Below, in pieces: positions 1 to 6,550 of a DNA stretch of 6,726 nucleotides; within the stretch, counting starts at the first letter, position 1; the number at the start of each line of letters is the position of its first letter. The DNA comes from Actinobacteria bacterium UBA3086 (GTDB taxonomy: Bacteria > Actinomycetota > Coriobacteriia > Anaerosomatales > UBA3086). The notes beneath the pieces were generated by a model. The model searched no databases. It was not told the origin of the DNA and worked only from the letters and a program-made list of their open reading frames with translations. A program made the translations under genes and the position numbers. Where the stretch lies: NCBI GenBank assembly GCA_002367305.1, contig DFBG01000081.1, positions 352-7,077 of the forward strand, read 5' to 3'.

Positions 1-17
1 CACGAAACGCAAAGGCG

Positions 18-46
18 AGTATAGCGAGGAAGACCTCCCGCGGCAA
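18..46 (-). promoter_or_regulatory. Putative sigma70-type promoter reading left out of the window
   Basis: On the minus strand there is a -35 box TTGCCG (plus-strand 41-46, 4 of 6 matches to TTGACA), a 17-base spacer and a -10 box TATACT (plus-strand 18-23, 5 of 6 matches to TATAAT). Spacing and box quality are the best of any promoter candidate in the window. Transcription would start near position 11 and run off the left edge, so the gene it serves is not visible. It would be divergent from the MFS transporter gene. This is sequence matching only, and chance matches of this quality do occur. Confidence 0.45.
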
Positions 47-114
47 TGGACGCCGTTCCCAGCGGTGCGACGACGCGCGAATATCCGGACAGCCCGCCCA
101 TTGTCATCGCGGAA

Positions 115-123
115 TGGTATCGT
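115..123 (+). promoter_or_regulatory. Weak extended -10 element upstream of the MFS gene
   Basis: TGGTATCGT has the TGn extension followed by a hexamer matching TATAAT at 4 of 6 positions. No convincing -35 box lies 16-18 bases upstream. If real, transcription would begin near 130. That would exclude the in-frame GTG at 122 and the upstream starts and would favour the TTG at 182. Low confidence. Confidence 0.2.
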
Positions 124-170
124 GAAACGGCGCGACAGGTCGGGGGGCTTGTCGCGAACCGTTTCGAGTG

Positions 171-176
171 GGGGGT
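171..176 (+). promoter_or_regulatory. Ribosome binding site that decides the MFS start
   Basis: GGGGGT sits five bases before the TTG at 182. It can pair with the 16S 3' end like GGAGGT, with one G-U pair. The in-frame TTG at 149 has its G-run only one base away, which is too close. The in-frame GTG codons at 65 and 122 lack a comparable site. Confidence 0.5.
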
Positions 177-181
177 CACAG

Positions 182-1393
182 TTGAATACTGCTGCTTTTG
201 CGCCGCTGCGCAACTTGGACTATCGCCGTCTTTGGACTGGCCAGATGGTCTCAGTGGTTGGGGACAAGGTAAATCAGATAGCGCTGGCCATCATGGTCTA
301 CGCAGTCACCGGATCCATGCTGCAGATGGGCATCATGCTCGGCGTCACCGTGCTGCCAGCCGCACTGCTGGGCGTGATAGCCGGCGTCTATGTCGACAGA
401 TGGGACCGTCGGATCACCATGATGGTCTCGGACGTACTACGCGCAGGCATTGTCCTGGCGGTACCCTTCGTCGCCCCATTGGGAATCGGATGGGTGTACG
501 CTCTGTCCTTCGTGGGCGCGACCGTGTCGCTCCTGTTCGAGCCGGCCAAACGATCCCTCATACCGGACCTCGTCTCCAAGAAGCAGCTTATGGCGGCCAA
601 CTCGCTCGACATGGCGACGGTCGCGGTCTCCGAACTCGTGGGACTGGCGTTCGGTGGGGCACTCGTCGCCGCAATGGGATTCCGCGTGGCCTTCTTCCTC
701 GACTCGGTCACGTTCCTCGTCTCGGCAGTCTTCATCTATTCGATCGTGTATCGTCCTGACCCCCAACTCTTTCCGCTGAGCAACACAAGCTCTGGGCAAG
801 GGCTGCTCCGTGAAGCCACCGAGGGGTTGCGCCACATCAGTGGCTCTCCCCTGCTGCGCGATCTCATGGTGGTCTACGCGCTCGCCGTGACCGCAGGTGC
901 CGCCACCGTACCCATCTGCTATGCGCTGGCCCTCAAGACGTTCGACGCTGGAGCGCCCGGTCTTGCCGCACTCGACGCAGCGATCACCGTGGGCATCCTA
1001 GTCGGCTCGATTCTGGTGGGCAGAAGTGGGCCAGAACGCAATGGGCTCAAGTTCCTGTGGGGTCTCCTGCTGTTCGGAGTAGCCTTCGCCGCCGTTTCCC
1101 TCGCCGACGATATCTACATCGCCATGGCGGTCCTCTTCATCGCGGGGATCACCAACATGTGGTTCCTCATCCCGGCAACCACGATCTTTCAATGCACCGC
1201 ACAGGACTGCATGCGCGGTCGTGTGATGGCCGCAAGCACCACGGTAGTTCGCGTGTTCACCGTAGTGGGAATGGTGGTCGCAGGAGCACTGACAGAGACA
1301 TACGGCACGAGCGTGCTGGCCGCTATGACAGGAATACTGGTGATCGCAGCAGCGGCAATCGGCTGGACGCGACCCTCGCTCCGAAACGCCTGA
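182..1393 (+). CDS. Major facilitator superfamily (MFS) exporter, probable drug or metabolite efflux
   Basis: Predicted inner-membrane secondary transporter of 403 residues, the usual size for a 12-helix MFS protein. The N-terminus (APLRNLDYRRLWTGQ, then VVGDKVNQIAL) matches the opening of the MFS_3 (EntS/macrolide-efflux-like) group, where a short cytoplasmic tail ending in R-x-LW-x-GQ precedes helix 1. The signature loop between helices 2 and 3 is intact at residues 68-77 (GVYVDRWDRR, the G-x-x-x-D-R-x-x-R-R motif A). A long polar stretch near the middle (after VYRPDPQLFP) is the expected central cytoplasmic loop. The reading frame stays open to the left edge of the window. Upstream of TTG 182, however, the translation is Arg/Ser-rich and unlike the family, so I place the start at 182. 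Proton-driven export is the usual mechanism in this family; the substrate cannot be read from sequence. The gene stands alone and converges with the DMT gene 57 bases downstream. Confidence 0.85.
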   Translation: MNTAAFAPLRNLDYRRLWTGQMVSVVGDKVNQIALAIMVYAVTGSMLQMGIMLGVTVLPAALLGVIAGVYVDRWDRRITMMVSDVLRAGIVLAVPFVAPLGIGWVYALSFVGATVSLLFEPAKRSLIPDLVSKKQLMAANSLDMATVAVSELVGLAFGGALVAAMGFRVAFFLDSVTFLVSAVFIYSIVYRPDPQLFPLSNTSSGQGLLREATEGLRHISGSPLLRDLMVVYALAVTAGAATVPICYALALKTFDAGAPGLAALDAAITVGILVGSILVGRSGPERNGLKFLWGLLLFGVAFAAVSLADDIYIAMAVLFIAGITNMWFLIPATTIFQCTAQDCMRGRVMAASTTVVRVFTVVGMVVAGALTETYGTSVLAAMTGILVIAAAAIGWTRPSLRNA

Positions 1394-1450
1394 TCGCCCA
1401 CTCACCCCAACGGCGCACTGAGTCTCGCGAACCCTCACACCACGGACGCG
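1394..1450. other. Short convergent intergenic gap without a recognisable terminator
   Basis: These 57 bases separate the stop codons of the MFS gene (+) and the DMT gene (-). I looked for a GC-rich hairpin followed by a T-run on either strand and found none. Termination may be Rho-dependent or may occur inside the neighbouring gene. Confidence 0.5.
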
Positions 1451-2293
1451 CTACAGGGCAGTCAGCACAACTGCTCCCAGAGCAAGCACCACGCCCGCGC
1501 ATTGCCACGCGTGCAGCCGCTCCCCCAAGACGTAGCGAGCAAGAAGCACGGTGGAGACCGGATAGAGCGATGACAGCACTGCCGCTACGGCCAAGGGCCC
1601 CCTCTGAAGGGCCAAAAGCACCACCACGTTCGCCACCATATCCAGCACACCGGCACCTATGGTGGCGGGCAGAGCCTCTCGAGAGATTCGGAACCCAGCG
1701 CCGCGCGCGAGCCCCAGTACCGCAAGGAGCGGTATCGAGCCCAACCGAGCGCCGAATAGCGGCCACAGACCAGCTTCAGGGTCGGTGAAGGAGAGCACAC
1801 CGAAGAACCCGGCAAACGCGAGACCCGCGCCTATCGCAAGCAGTATCGCTCGACCACTGTGGGCAGGGTGTCCCTCCTGATGCGGAGTGGGCATTACGCT
1901 CACGATCACCACCGCAGTCAAAGCGAGGACGACTCCGGCAAGTCCGGTCATGCCCAGATTCGCGCCCGTGGCCAGATCAAAGGCCGCGGGGATAGCACCG
2001 GCCAAAGCCGCAGTTATGGGAGCAACGACCCCCATGCGACCCGTCGCAAGAGCCGCGTAGAGCATGAGCACACCGGCGCCACCGGATGCACCTGCGAGCG
2101 CGCCGAGCGCAATCTCCGACAGACCCGGCATGGACACCCGCAGGACCGCGAGCGCAACCAGCAGCACAACAAACCCGAACAACTGGGATATGAACGAGAC
2201 CGAACTGGCCGATTCTCGTCGGCTGGCCAGACCTCCAAGGAAGTCCGAGCAGCCAAAGACTGCAGCTGCGGTAGTTGCAAGAAGTGCGGTCAT
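1451..2293 (-). CDS. EamA/DMT-family transporter, 10 predicted membrane helices
   Basis: Predicted inner-membrane protein of 280 residues, typical for the drug/metabolite transporter (DMT) superfamily with two tandem EamA domains. The first repeat, roughly residues 1-135, opens with ALLATTAAAVFGCSDFLGG, the usual EamA helix-1 pattern of small residues with a G/S-x-x-F-x-x-G core. It ends in a hydrophobic helix around LAGVVLALTAVVIVS. A short His/Gly-rich hydrophilic linker (PTPHQEGHPAHSGR) follows, then the second repeat, ending in the hallmark LSSLYPVSTVLLA, LGERL and AGVVLALGAVVL segments. An upstream in-frame GTG would add 35 residues, but the ATG at 2293 has a strong AAGGAG five bases before it and starts exactly where the family does. 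Substrate is unknown; relatives export amino acids, nucleosides or drugs, or import metabolites. It is a single-gene unit, divergent from ku. Confidence 0.88.
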   Translation of the reverse strand: MTALLATTAAAVFGCSDFLGGLASRRESASSVSFISQLFGFVVLLVALAVLRVSMPGLSEIALGALAGASGGAGVLMLYAALATGRMGVVAPITAALAGAIPAAFDLATGANLGMTGLAGVVLALTAVVIVSVMPTPHQEGHPAHSGRAILLAIGAGLAFAGFFGVLSFTDPEAGLWPLFGARLGSIPLLAVLGLARGAGFRISREALPATIGAGVLDMVANVVVLLALQRGPLAVAAVLSSLYPVSTVLLARYVLGERLHAWQCAGVVLALGAVVLTAL

Positions 2294-2298
2294 GCGTT

Positions 2299-2304
2299 CT
2301 CCTT
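2299..2304 (-). promoter_or_regulatory. Ribosome binding site of the DMT transporter gene
   Basis: The minus strand reads AAGGAG five bases before the ATG at 2293. This settles the start against the longer open frame that begins at 2398. Confidence 0.8.
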
Positions 2305-2326
2305 TATCGAGCAGAACCGAGGCCCA

Positions 2327-2355
2327 ACCATACCAGCGTTTCCCGAAGTGGTCAG
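2327..2355 (-). promoter_or_regulatory. Putative extended -10 promoter of the DMT transporter gene
   Basis: On the minus strand, CTGACC (plus-strand 2350-2355, 4 of 6 to TTGACA) is followed by exactly 17 bases and TATGGT (plus-strand 2327-2332, 4 of 6 to TATAAT). The hexamer is preceded by TGG, an extended -10 motif. The expected transcript start, near 2320, gives a leader of about 27 bases that contains the RBS. The location and geometry fit well. Confidence 0.45.
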
Positions 2356-2385
2356 CCTCGCGACATTCACCTGTGCTCAAGGGGG

Positions 2386-2391
2386 TATATT
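2386..2391 (+). promoter_or_regulatory. Possible -10 box for the ku-ligD operon
   Basis: TATATT matches TATAAT at 5 of 6 positions in the short divergent region between the DMT gene and ku. No good -35 box is found at 16-18 bases; the nearest TTGACA-like hexamer (GCGACA, 2360-2365) is 20 bases away. The promoter may depend on an activator or an alternative sigma factor, or the match may be chance. Its upstream part lies next to the -35 box of the DMT promoter, so the two could interfere. Confidence 0.25.
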
Positions 2392-2446
2392 CTGCCATAG
2401 CCGCCTCGTTGGGCAGTGACCCACAGACCTGACCCGCGCATCTGGG

Positions 2447-2451
2447 AAGGA
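2447..2451 (+). promoter_or_regulatory. Ribosome binding site of ku
   Basis: AAGGA, within GGGAAGGA, lies six bases before the ATG at 2458. It supports that start over the in-frame GTG at 2416, which would add 14 residues not found in Ku proteins. Confidence 0.7.
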
Positions 2452-2457
2452 CGATCC

Positions 2458-3258
2458 ATGCCGCATGCGATCTGGAGAGGCTCCATCAGTTTCGGCCTCG
2501 TCACCATCCCCGTCACCATCATGCCAGCGCTCGACACAGGAGCCGCGCTCTCATTCCACATGCTGGACGGCGAGGACCTCTCCCCCATCAAGCAGAAGCG
2601 CGTGAACGCCACAACCGGCCAAGAGGTTCCCTACGACCGGATCGTCAAAGGCTACGAGACCGATCCCGGGGCCTGGGTCGTGCTGACCGAGGATGATTTT
2701 CGAGCCGCAAACGTGAAGGCGACGCAGACGATCGACATTGTCTCCGCCGTCTGCGCCGACGAGATCGACGAGACTTATTACGACAAACCCTACTTCCTGG
2801 AGCCGGCCGCCTCGGGCCGCAAAGCGTACGCACTTCTACGGGAGACGCTGCGGGACACGAGCCGCGTTGCAATCGCCAAGGTCGTGATTCGCACCCGCGA
2901 ACACTTGGCTGCACTCGTCCCTCAAGGGGACATGTTGCTGCTCGAGATTCTGAGATTCCCTCATGAGTTGCGCGATGCGGCAGGTGTGGACGTGCCGTCG
3001 TCCGACCTCAAAGCAGAAGGGATCACTCCCGCGGAGTCCGAGATGGCGGCACAACTCATCCGCACGATAGAAGCCCCGTTCTCGCCCGAGCTCTACACAG
3101 ATACGTACCGGGACGATCTGCTCGCGCTCATACAGCGCAAGGCCGAGGGCGGAGACGTCTCGGTCGCAGGTGCGGCCGTGCCCGCGGAGGGCGGCGAGGT
3201 CGTCGACATCGTTGCCATGCTCAAAGCGAGTCTCGAAGCAGCGCGCAAGCAGGCCTAG
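2458..3258 (+). CDS. ku: Non-homologous end joining protein Ku
   Basis: DNA-end-binding protein of 266 residues, within the normal range for bacterial Ku. It acts as a homodimer that threads onto double-strand break ends and recruits LigD. The N-terminus is diagnostic: AIWRGSISFGLVTIPV at residues 4-19, the family's A-x-W-x-G-x-I-x-F-G-L-V-x-x-P-V. It is followed by FHMLDGED and the I-K-Q-K-R-V region, then YDRIVKGYE and the L-T-x-x-D-F segment. The central YYDKPYFLEP and the later AKVVIRTREHLAALVP strand are also typical of the Ku bridge/ring core. The C-terminus ends soon after VVDIVAMLKASLEAARKQA. It therefore has the conserved helix thought to contact LigD but no long Lys-rich tail like those of some Ku proteins. 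ku is the first gene of a two-gene operon, 47 bases before ligD on the same strand. Confidence 0.96.
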   Translation: MPHAIWRGSISFGLVTIPVTIMPALDTGAALSFHMLDGEDLSPIKQKRVNATTGQEVPYDRIVKGYETDPGAWVVLTEDDFRAANVKATQTIDIVSAVCADEIDETYYDKPYFLEPAASGRKAYALLRETLRDTSRVAIAKVVIRTREHLAALVPQGDMLLLEILRFPHELRDAAGVDVPSSDLKAEGITPAESEMAAQLIRTIEAPFSPELYTDTYRDDLLALIQRKAEGGDVSVAGAAVPAEGGEVVDIVAMLKASLEAARKQA

Positions 3259-3294
3259 GTCGCTCGCCGCGTGTAGGCACTAACCCTACGGAAC

Positions 3295-3298
3295 AGGA
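3295..3298 (+). promoter_or_regulatory. Ribosome binding site of ligD
   Basis: AGGA, in ACAGGAAA, lies seven bases before the ATG at 3306. The 47-base gap after ku also holds a short GTAGG/CCTAC inverted repeat (3273-3277 with 3285-3289). It is too weak to call a terminator, so co-transcription with ku is expected. Confidence 0.6.
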
Positions 3299-3305
3299 AA
3301 CCCGC

Positions 3306-5840
3306 ATGCCTCTCGATCGGTACCGTGAGAAGCGCGACTTCACCGCCACGTCTGAACCTGACGGCGCGCCCACACGAGGGGCCGACGGATCCGCCGACGC
3401 ACCCCACCGCCCCGTCTTCGTAGTCCAGAAACACGCCGCATCACGACTGCACTACGACTTCCGCCTCGAGATCGACGGAGTGCTCGCAAGTTGGGCGGTT
3501 CCCAAGGGCCCCAGCCTCGACCCACACATGAAGCGGCTCGCCGTTCACGTTGAGGACCATCCGCTGGACTACGGCGGATTCGAAGGCACGATCCCCCAGG
3601 GCGAGTACGGTGGCGGCACCGTCATGCTCTGGGACCGCGGCACGTTCGAACCGCTCATGGACCCCGCGACCGGACTGGCCAAAGGTGACTTCAAGTTCGT
3701 GCTGCACGGCGAGAAACTCAGCGGCCGATTCGTGCTGGTACGCATGCGCCCCCGCCCGGGCGAGAAGAGCGAGAACTGGCTGCTCATCAAGGAACGCGAC
3801 GAGCACGTGCGCTCCACCGACGAGTACGACGTGACCACCGCGCGTCCCGAGAGCGTGGCGAGCGGTCGCGACCTCGCGCAGATCGCCGACAGCGCACCGC
3901 CTGTCGATACCCCCGCATCAACGAGTCCGGCACCCATCGCAAGCCCGGGCGCAGACCCCCTCCCCGTCGACGCCCCCGTCCAACTCGCCACTCTGTCAGA
4001 AGTCGCACCGGAAGGACCCGAGTGGATTCGCGAGGTCAAGTACGACGGCTATCGTCTGCGCATCGCGCTCGATAATGGCACCGCCCGCCTGCTCACCCGT
4101 AACGGTGCTGACTGGACCGACCGATTCGCCTCGCTCGCTCGCGCCGCCGAGCGCCTGCCGGTCTCGAACGCGCTGCTCGACGGCGAGGCTGTGGTCCTCA
4201 ACGCCGACGGAGTCTCGGACTTCGGCGCGTTGCAGGCCTCACTCGCCGACAAGGATTCCAGCCGCATCACGTACATGGCCTTCGACCTGCTCCACCTGAA
4301 CGGAAACGATCTCCGAAAGTCCTCCGTGCTCACCCGCAAAGAACTGCTCGCTTCGCTACTGGGGGTCACTGCCGATCTGCCCGCCGGATCGCTCGACACA
4401 CCCCTGCGTTACGCAGCCCACGTGATCGCCGCAGGCGATGCATTCCACCGCAGCACCTGCGATCTGGCGCTCGAGGGCTCGGTCTCCAAGCGAGCAGACC
4501 GCCCCTACATTTCCGGGCGCACGCGCGATTGGATCAAGGTCAAGTGCCTCAAACGCCAGGAGTTCGTCGTGGGCGGCTTCACCGACCCGGGCGGCGCGCG
4601 CACAGGCTTTGGGGCGCTCCTACTGGGCACCCGCGACCCGAGCGATCCGGGCGGCGCGTTGCGCTACGTCGGCCGTGTGGGAACCGGCTTCTCCAACCAC
4701 GACCTCACCCGCATTCGCACACAACTCGACGCGCTCGCGACACCGAAGCTGCCCTTCGACCAGCCTCCGCGCATCCCCGGCCACGTACTCCACGGGGTTC
4801 GCCCCCAGCTGGTCGCCGAGGTGACATTCCAAGAGTGGACCGCCGACGGACATCTACGACACCCGTCGTTCAAGGGCCTGCGTACCGATAAGCCCGCCGA
4901 CGAGGTCGTGCTCGAAACGCCACTCGCGGCCACGTCCCCCGCCACGCTCACCAACCCCGAAAAGGTCCTGTTCCCTGAGTCCGGCACCACCAAGGCCGAT
5001 CTCGCCCGGTACTACACGAGCGTCGCACCTGCGATTCTGCCGCACCTGATCGGTCGTCCACTCACGCTGGTCCGCTGCCCGCATGGTCGCGAGGGCAACT
5101 GCTTCTACCAGAAGCATCCTGACATGCGCTCGCTTCCCGCGGCGCTCCGCACCGTCAAGATCGCTGAGAAGTCCGGACTCCAGACCTATCTCCATCTCGA
5201 CACACTTGAGGGGCTGCTCGCGTTGGTGCAACTCGGAACGCTCGAGATCCACGCGTGGAACTCGCTCGTGGGCGATCCAGAGCGACCTGATCGCGTGGTG
5301 TTCGACCTCGATCCCGGCCCCAATGTCTTGTGGCCGCAGATTCGCCAGGCCGCTCTCACCGTGCGCGACGCGCTGGATGCGCTGGGTCTGCCCGCGTATC
5401 TCAAAACAACCGGCGGCAAGGGACTTCACATCGTCACCCCCATCGTGGCCGACGGAGACCACAACGAGGTCCGCGCGTTCGCTCGCGCACTCGTCGGCCA
5501 GTTGGCGCAGCATGATCCGTCCATGTTCACCGCAAAGATGGCAAAGGATGCGCGCGGAGGCTTGGTGTTCCTGGACTACCTGCGCAACGCGCATGGCGCC
5601 ACGGCGGTCGCGGCCTTCTCCACCCGGGCGCGAACCGGGGCCACCGTCTCGGTGCCTATCACGTGGGACGAGCTCACCGACGATTCGGATCCCCAGGCGT
5701 TCAACGTGCGCTCCGTTCCCGACCGACTCGCGGCATTGGGCGACACGAACCCATGGGAGGGTTACGAGGCTTCCCGGACAGCGCTATCCGACGAGATCCT
5801 GACGGCGCTGGGAGTTCCTCGGCAGGAACGGATGAGTTAG
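3306..5840 (+). CDS. ligD: ATP-dependent DNA ligase LigD, PE-LIG-POL type
   Basis: Multifunctional NHEJ enzyme of 844 residues, close to the roughly 840 of the Pseudomonas aeruginosa protein and in the same domain order. (1) 3'-phosphoesterase, about residues 1-170, which trims 3'-phosphate and ribonucleotide ends: metal and catalytic residues H43, H49, D51, R53 and H85 are present (QKHAASRLHYDFRLE, then HVEDHPLDY). (2) A Pro/Ala-rich linker, about 185-225. (3) Ligase, about 228-530: the adenylated lysine is K245 in KYDGYR, with D292-G-E294 (motif III), E390-G-S-V-S-K395 (motif IV), DWIKVK at 408-413 (motif V) and an OB fold ending with RHPSFKGLR. (4) Primase-like polymerase, about 545-835: LTNPEKVLFP, EIHAWNS, the metal pair D667 and D669 in VVFDLDPGP, GGKGLH, and a third aspartate, D757, in FLDYLRN. 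It fills gaps with dNTPs or rNTPs before ligation. No catalytic residue I could check is missing. The one oddity is Ser392 in motif IV, where most relatives have a hydrophobic residue. The ATG has an RBS, and ku lies just upstream. Confidence 0.96.
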   Translation: MPLDRYREKRDFTATSEPDGAPTRGADGSADAPHRPVFVVQKHAASRLHYDFRLEIDGVLASWAVPKGPSLDPHMKRLAVHVEDHPLDYGGFEGTIPQGEYGGGTVMLWDRGTFEPLMDPATGLAKGDFKFVLHGEKLSGRFVLVRMRPRPGEKSENWLLIKERDEHVRSTDEYDVTTARPESVASGRDLAQIADSAPPVDTPASTSPAPIASPGADPLPVDAPVQLATLSEVAPEGPEWIREVKYDGYRLRIALDNGTARLLTRNGADWTDRFASLARAAERLPVSNALLDGEAVVLNADGVSDFGALQASLADKDSSRITYMAFDLLHLNGNDLRKSSVLTRKELLASLLGVTADLPAGSLDTPLRYAAHVIAAGDAFHRSTCDLALEGSVSKRADRPYISGRTRDWIKVKCLKRQEFVVGGFTDPGGARTGFGALLLGTRDPSDPGGALRYVGRVGTGFSNHDLTRIRTQLDALATPKLPFDQPPRIPGHVLHGVRPQLVAEVTFQEWTADGHLRHPSFKGLRTDKPADEVVLETPLAATSPATLTNPEKVLFPESGTTKADLARYYTSVAPAILPHLIGRPLTLVRCPHGREGNCFYQKHPDMRSLPAALRTVKIAEKSGLQTYLHLDTLEGLLALVQLGTLEIHAWNSLVGDPERPDRVVFDLDPGPNVLWPQIRQAALTVRDALDALGLPAYLKTTGGKGLHIVTPIVADGDHNEVRAFARALVGQLAQHDPSMFTAKMAKDARGGLVFLDYLRNAHGATAVAAFSTRARTGATVSVPITWDELTDDSDPQAFNVRSVPDRLAALGDTNPWEGYEASRTALSDEILTALGVPRQERMS

Positions 5841-5856
5841 CGGGGGTTAGCGGGGG
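5837..5856. repeat. Perfect 10-bp tandem repeat spanning the ligD stop codon
   Basis: TTAGCGGGGG occurs twice without a gap (5837-5846 and 5847-5856). The ligD TAG (5838-5840) lies in the first copy, and the rest falls in the 27-base gap before the convergent hypothetical gene ends. A loose hairpin (GGGT near 5845 with ACCC near 5865) can be drawn here, but it has a bulge and no T-run, so I do not call a terminator. Confidence 0.8.
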
Positions 5857-5867
5857 CGTGAGCGACC

Positions 5868-6098
5868 CTAGGCGAGATCACGGACCTTCAGCGCGGCGGC
5901 CTCGGCCAGATCCTGCCCTACGACGAGTCTGAGAGCAGTCACCAGGTTCTCCGAGATCGAGGGAAGATCCATGCGATCGATGCTGTCCGGCGTCTTGCCG
6001 ATACGCTTCGACTCCACGTCAACCGACACCGATGCCAGCACGGTACCGATAATCGGGCGCAGAACTTCTTCTATGCGTGTCGCCAAGACGTTGGGCAA
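5868..6098 (-). CDS. Small hypothetical protein (76 residues), TTG start, coupled to the upstream membrane protein gene
   Basis: I do not recognise this family. The protein is soluble-looking, with no signal peptide or membrane helix. The pattern suggests mostly alpha helices: an amphipathic N-terminal stretch (VLATRIEEVLRPIIGTVLAS), a polar middle with the K-x-P-D-S-I-D-R segment, and a C-terminal helical part (ENLVTALRLVVG, then LAEAAALKVRDLA). The assigned start is TTG. It follows the upstream stop codon by one base (TAA, G, TTG) and has a strong GGAGGG eight bases before it, which makes translational coupling likely and argues that this is a real gene despite its size. Its partner is presumably the membrane protein encoded just upstream. 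It converges on ligD with 27 bases between stop codons. Function unknown. Confidence 0.6.
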   Translation of the reverse strand: MPNVLATRIEEVLRPIIGTVLASVSVDVESKRIGKTPDSIDRMDLPSISENLVTALRLVVGQDLAEAAALKVRDLA

Positions 6099-6099
6099 C

Positions 6100-6540
6100 T
6101 TACGATCCCTCCGTATCTGCGGCAGCCTGCTTCATGACTTTCATGAACGCCACGAGTGACGCACGCACACGGAAGAAGTAAACGGAGAACAACGCCATGC
6201 CTGCAGTGAGAAGTAGATCCGATGCGAGCGTGATCAGCTCGGGCGACGATGCCGACGGAACAAAGAGCACGACCCAGCGAGCCAGCATGGAAGCCGCGAT
6301 ACAGATCGCACCCGTCATGATGTAGGTCATGTTGTCGGCGATGCTAGAGCCCGCAGAGACCTCCTTGAGCATGATCGAGCCCACGAGTAGGATCACCGCG
6401 GTGAACAACCCAAAGCCGACAGACGTGATGCTCAGCCACTCGGGTACCACAACTTCCCCTACACCGGCAGCGAACGCTGGTGCGGGAATCATAAGCGTCA
6501 CACCCAAGGTGGTTGCGACGGCGATAGCCCTGCTTCTCAT
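6100..6540 (-). CDS. Small membrane protein of unknown function with probable signal sequence (146 residues)
   Basis: I do not recognise the family. Residues 1-24 look like a signal peptide: basic start (MRSR), hydrophobic core, and an AFA-A signal peptidase site after residue 24. Three further hydrophobic segments follow at about 38-58, 71-94 and 102-123. A positively charged C-terminal tail follows (RVRASLVAFMKVMKQ, 124-138), probably cytoplasmic by the positive-inside rule. No catalytic motif, Cys pair or metal site is evident. The start is well supported by AGGAGG four bases before the ATG. It is the first gene of an operon with the 76-residue protein, and a hairpin sits directly upstream of its RBS. 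It could be a sensor, an anchor or a regulator of a membrane process; nothing in the sequence decides this. Confidence 0.75.
   Translation of the reverse strand: MRSRAIAVATTLGVTLMIPAPAFAAGVGEVVVPEWLSITSVGFGLFTAVILLVGSIMLKEVSAGSSIADNMTYIMTGAICIAASMLARWVVLFVPSASSPELITLASDLLLTAGMALFSVYFFRVRASLVAFMKVMKQAAADTEGS
6107..6112 (-). promoter_or_regulatory. Internal ribosome binding site for the 76-residue gene
   Basis: The minus strand reads GGAGGG inside the last codons of the membrane protein gene, eight bases before the TTG at 6098. Its strength and position support the unusual TTG start. Confidence 0.65.
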
Positions 6541-6544
6541 GGTC

Positions 6545-6550
6545 CCTCCT
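6545..6550 (-). promoter_or_regulatory. Ribosome binding site of the membrane protein gene
   Basis: A full consensus AGGAGG on the minus strand lies four bases before the ATG at 6540. The upstream hairpin ends immediately before it. Confidence 0.8.

Noticed and set aside
155..166. Imperfect palindrome CGAACC/GTTTCG resembling a Gram-positive SOS (LexA) box
   Set aside because: The half-sites are only 2 bases apart instead of 4 and do not fit the CGAAC-N4-GTTCG form. A 12-bp imperfect palindrome is weak evidence.
46..759. 237-residue ATG-initiated open frame on the plus strand overlapping the MFS gene
   Set aside because: It is a shadow of the MFS gene in another frame. The translation is Arg/Gly/His-rich with no recognisable domain, while the MFS frame carries a clear family signature.
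1057..1788. 243-residue plus-strand frame spanning the end of the MFS gene and the DMT gene
   Set aside because: Its composition is low-complexity Arg/Pro/Ser, and it overlaps two well-supported genes.
3273..3289. Small inverted repeat GTAGG/CCTAC between ku and ligD
   Set aside because: A 5-bp stem with a 7-base loop and no T-run is too weak for a terminator or attenuator.
4854..5594. 246-residue open frame antisense to ligD
   Set aside because: Long antisense frames are expected opposite high-GC coding DNA. The sense frame holds the intact LigD polymerase domain, and this frame shows no motif.
5844..5868. Possible terminator hairpin between ligD and the convergent hypothetical gene
   Set aside because: The stem has about 4 good pairs plus a wobble and a bulge, with no T-tract on either strand.
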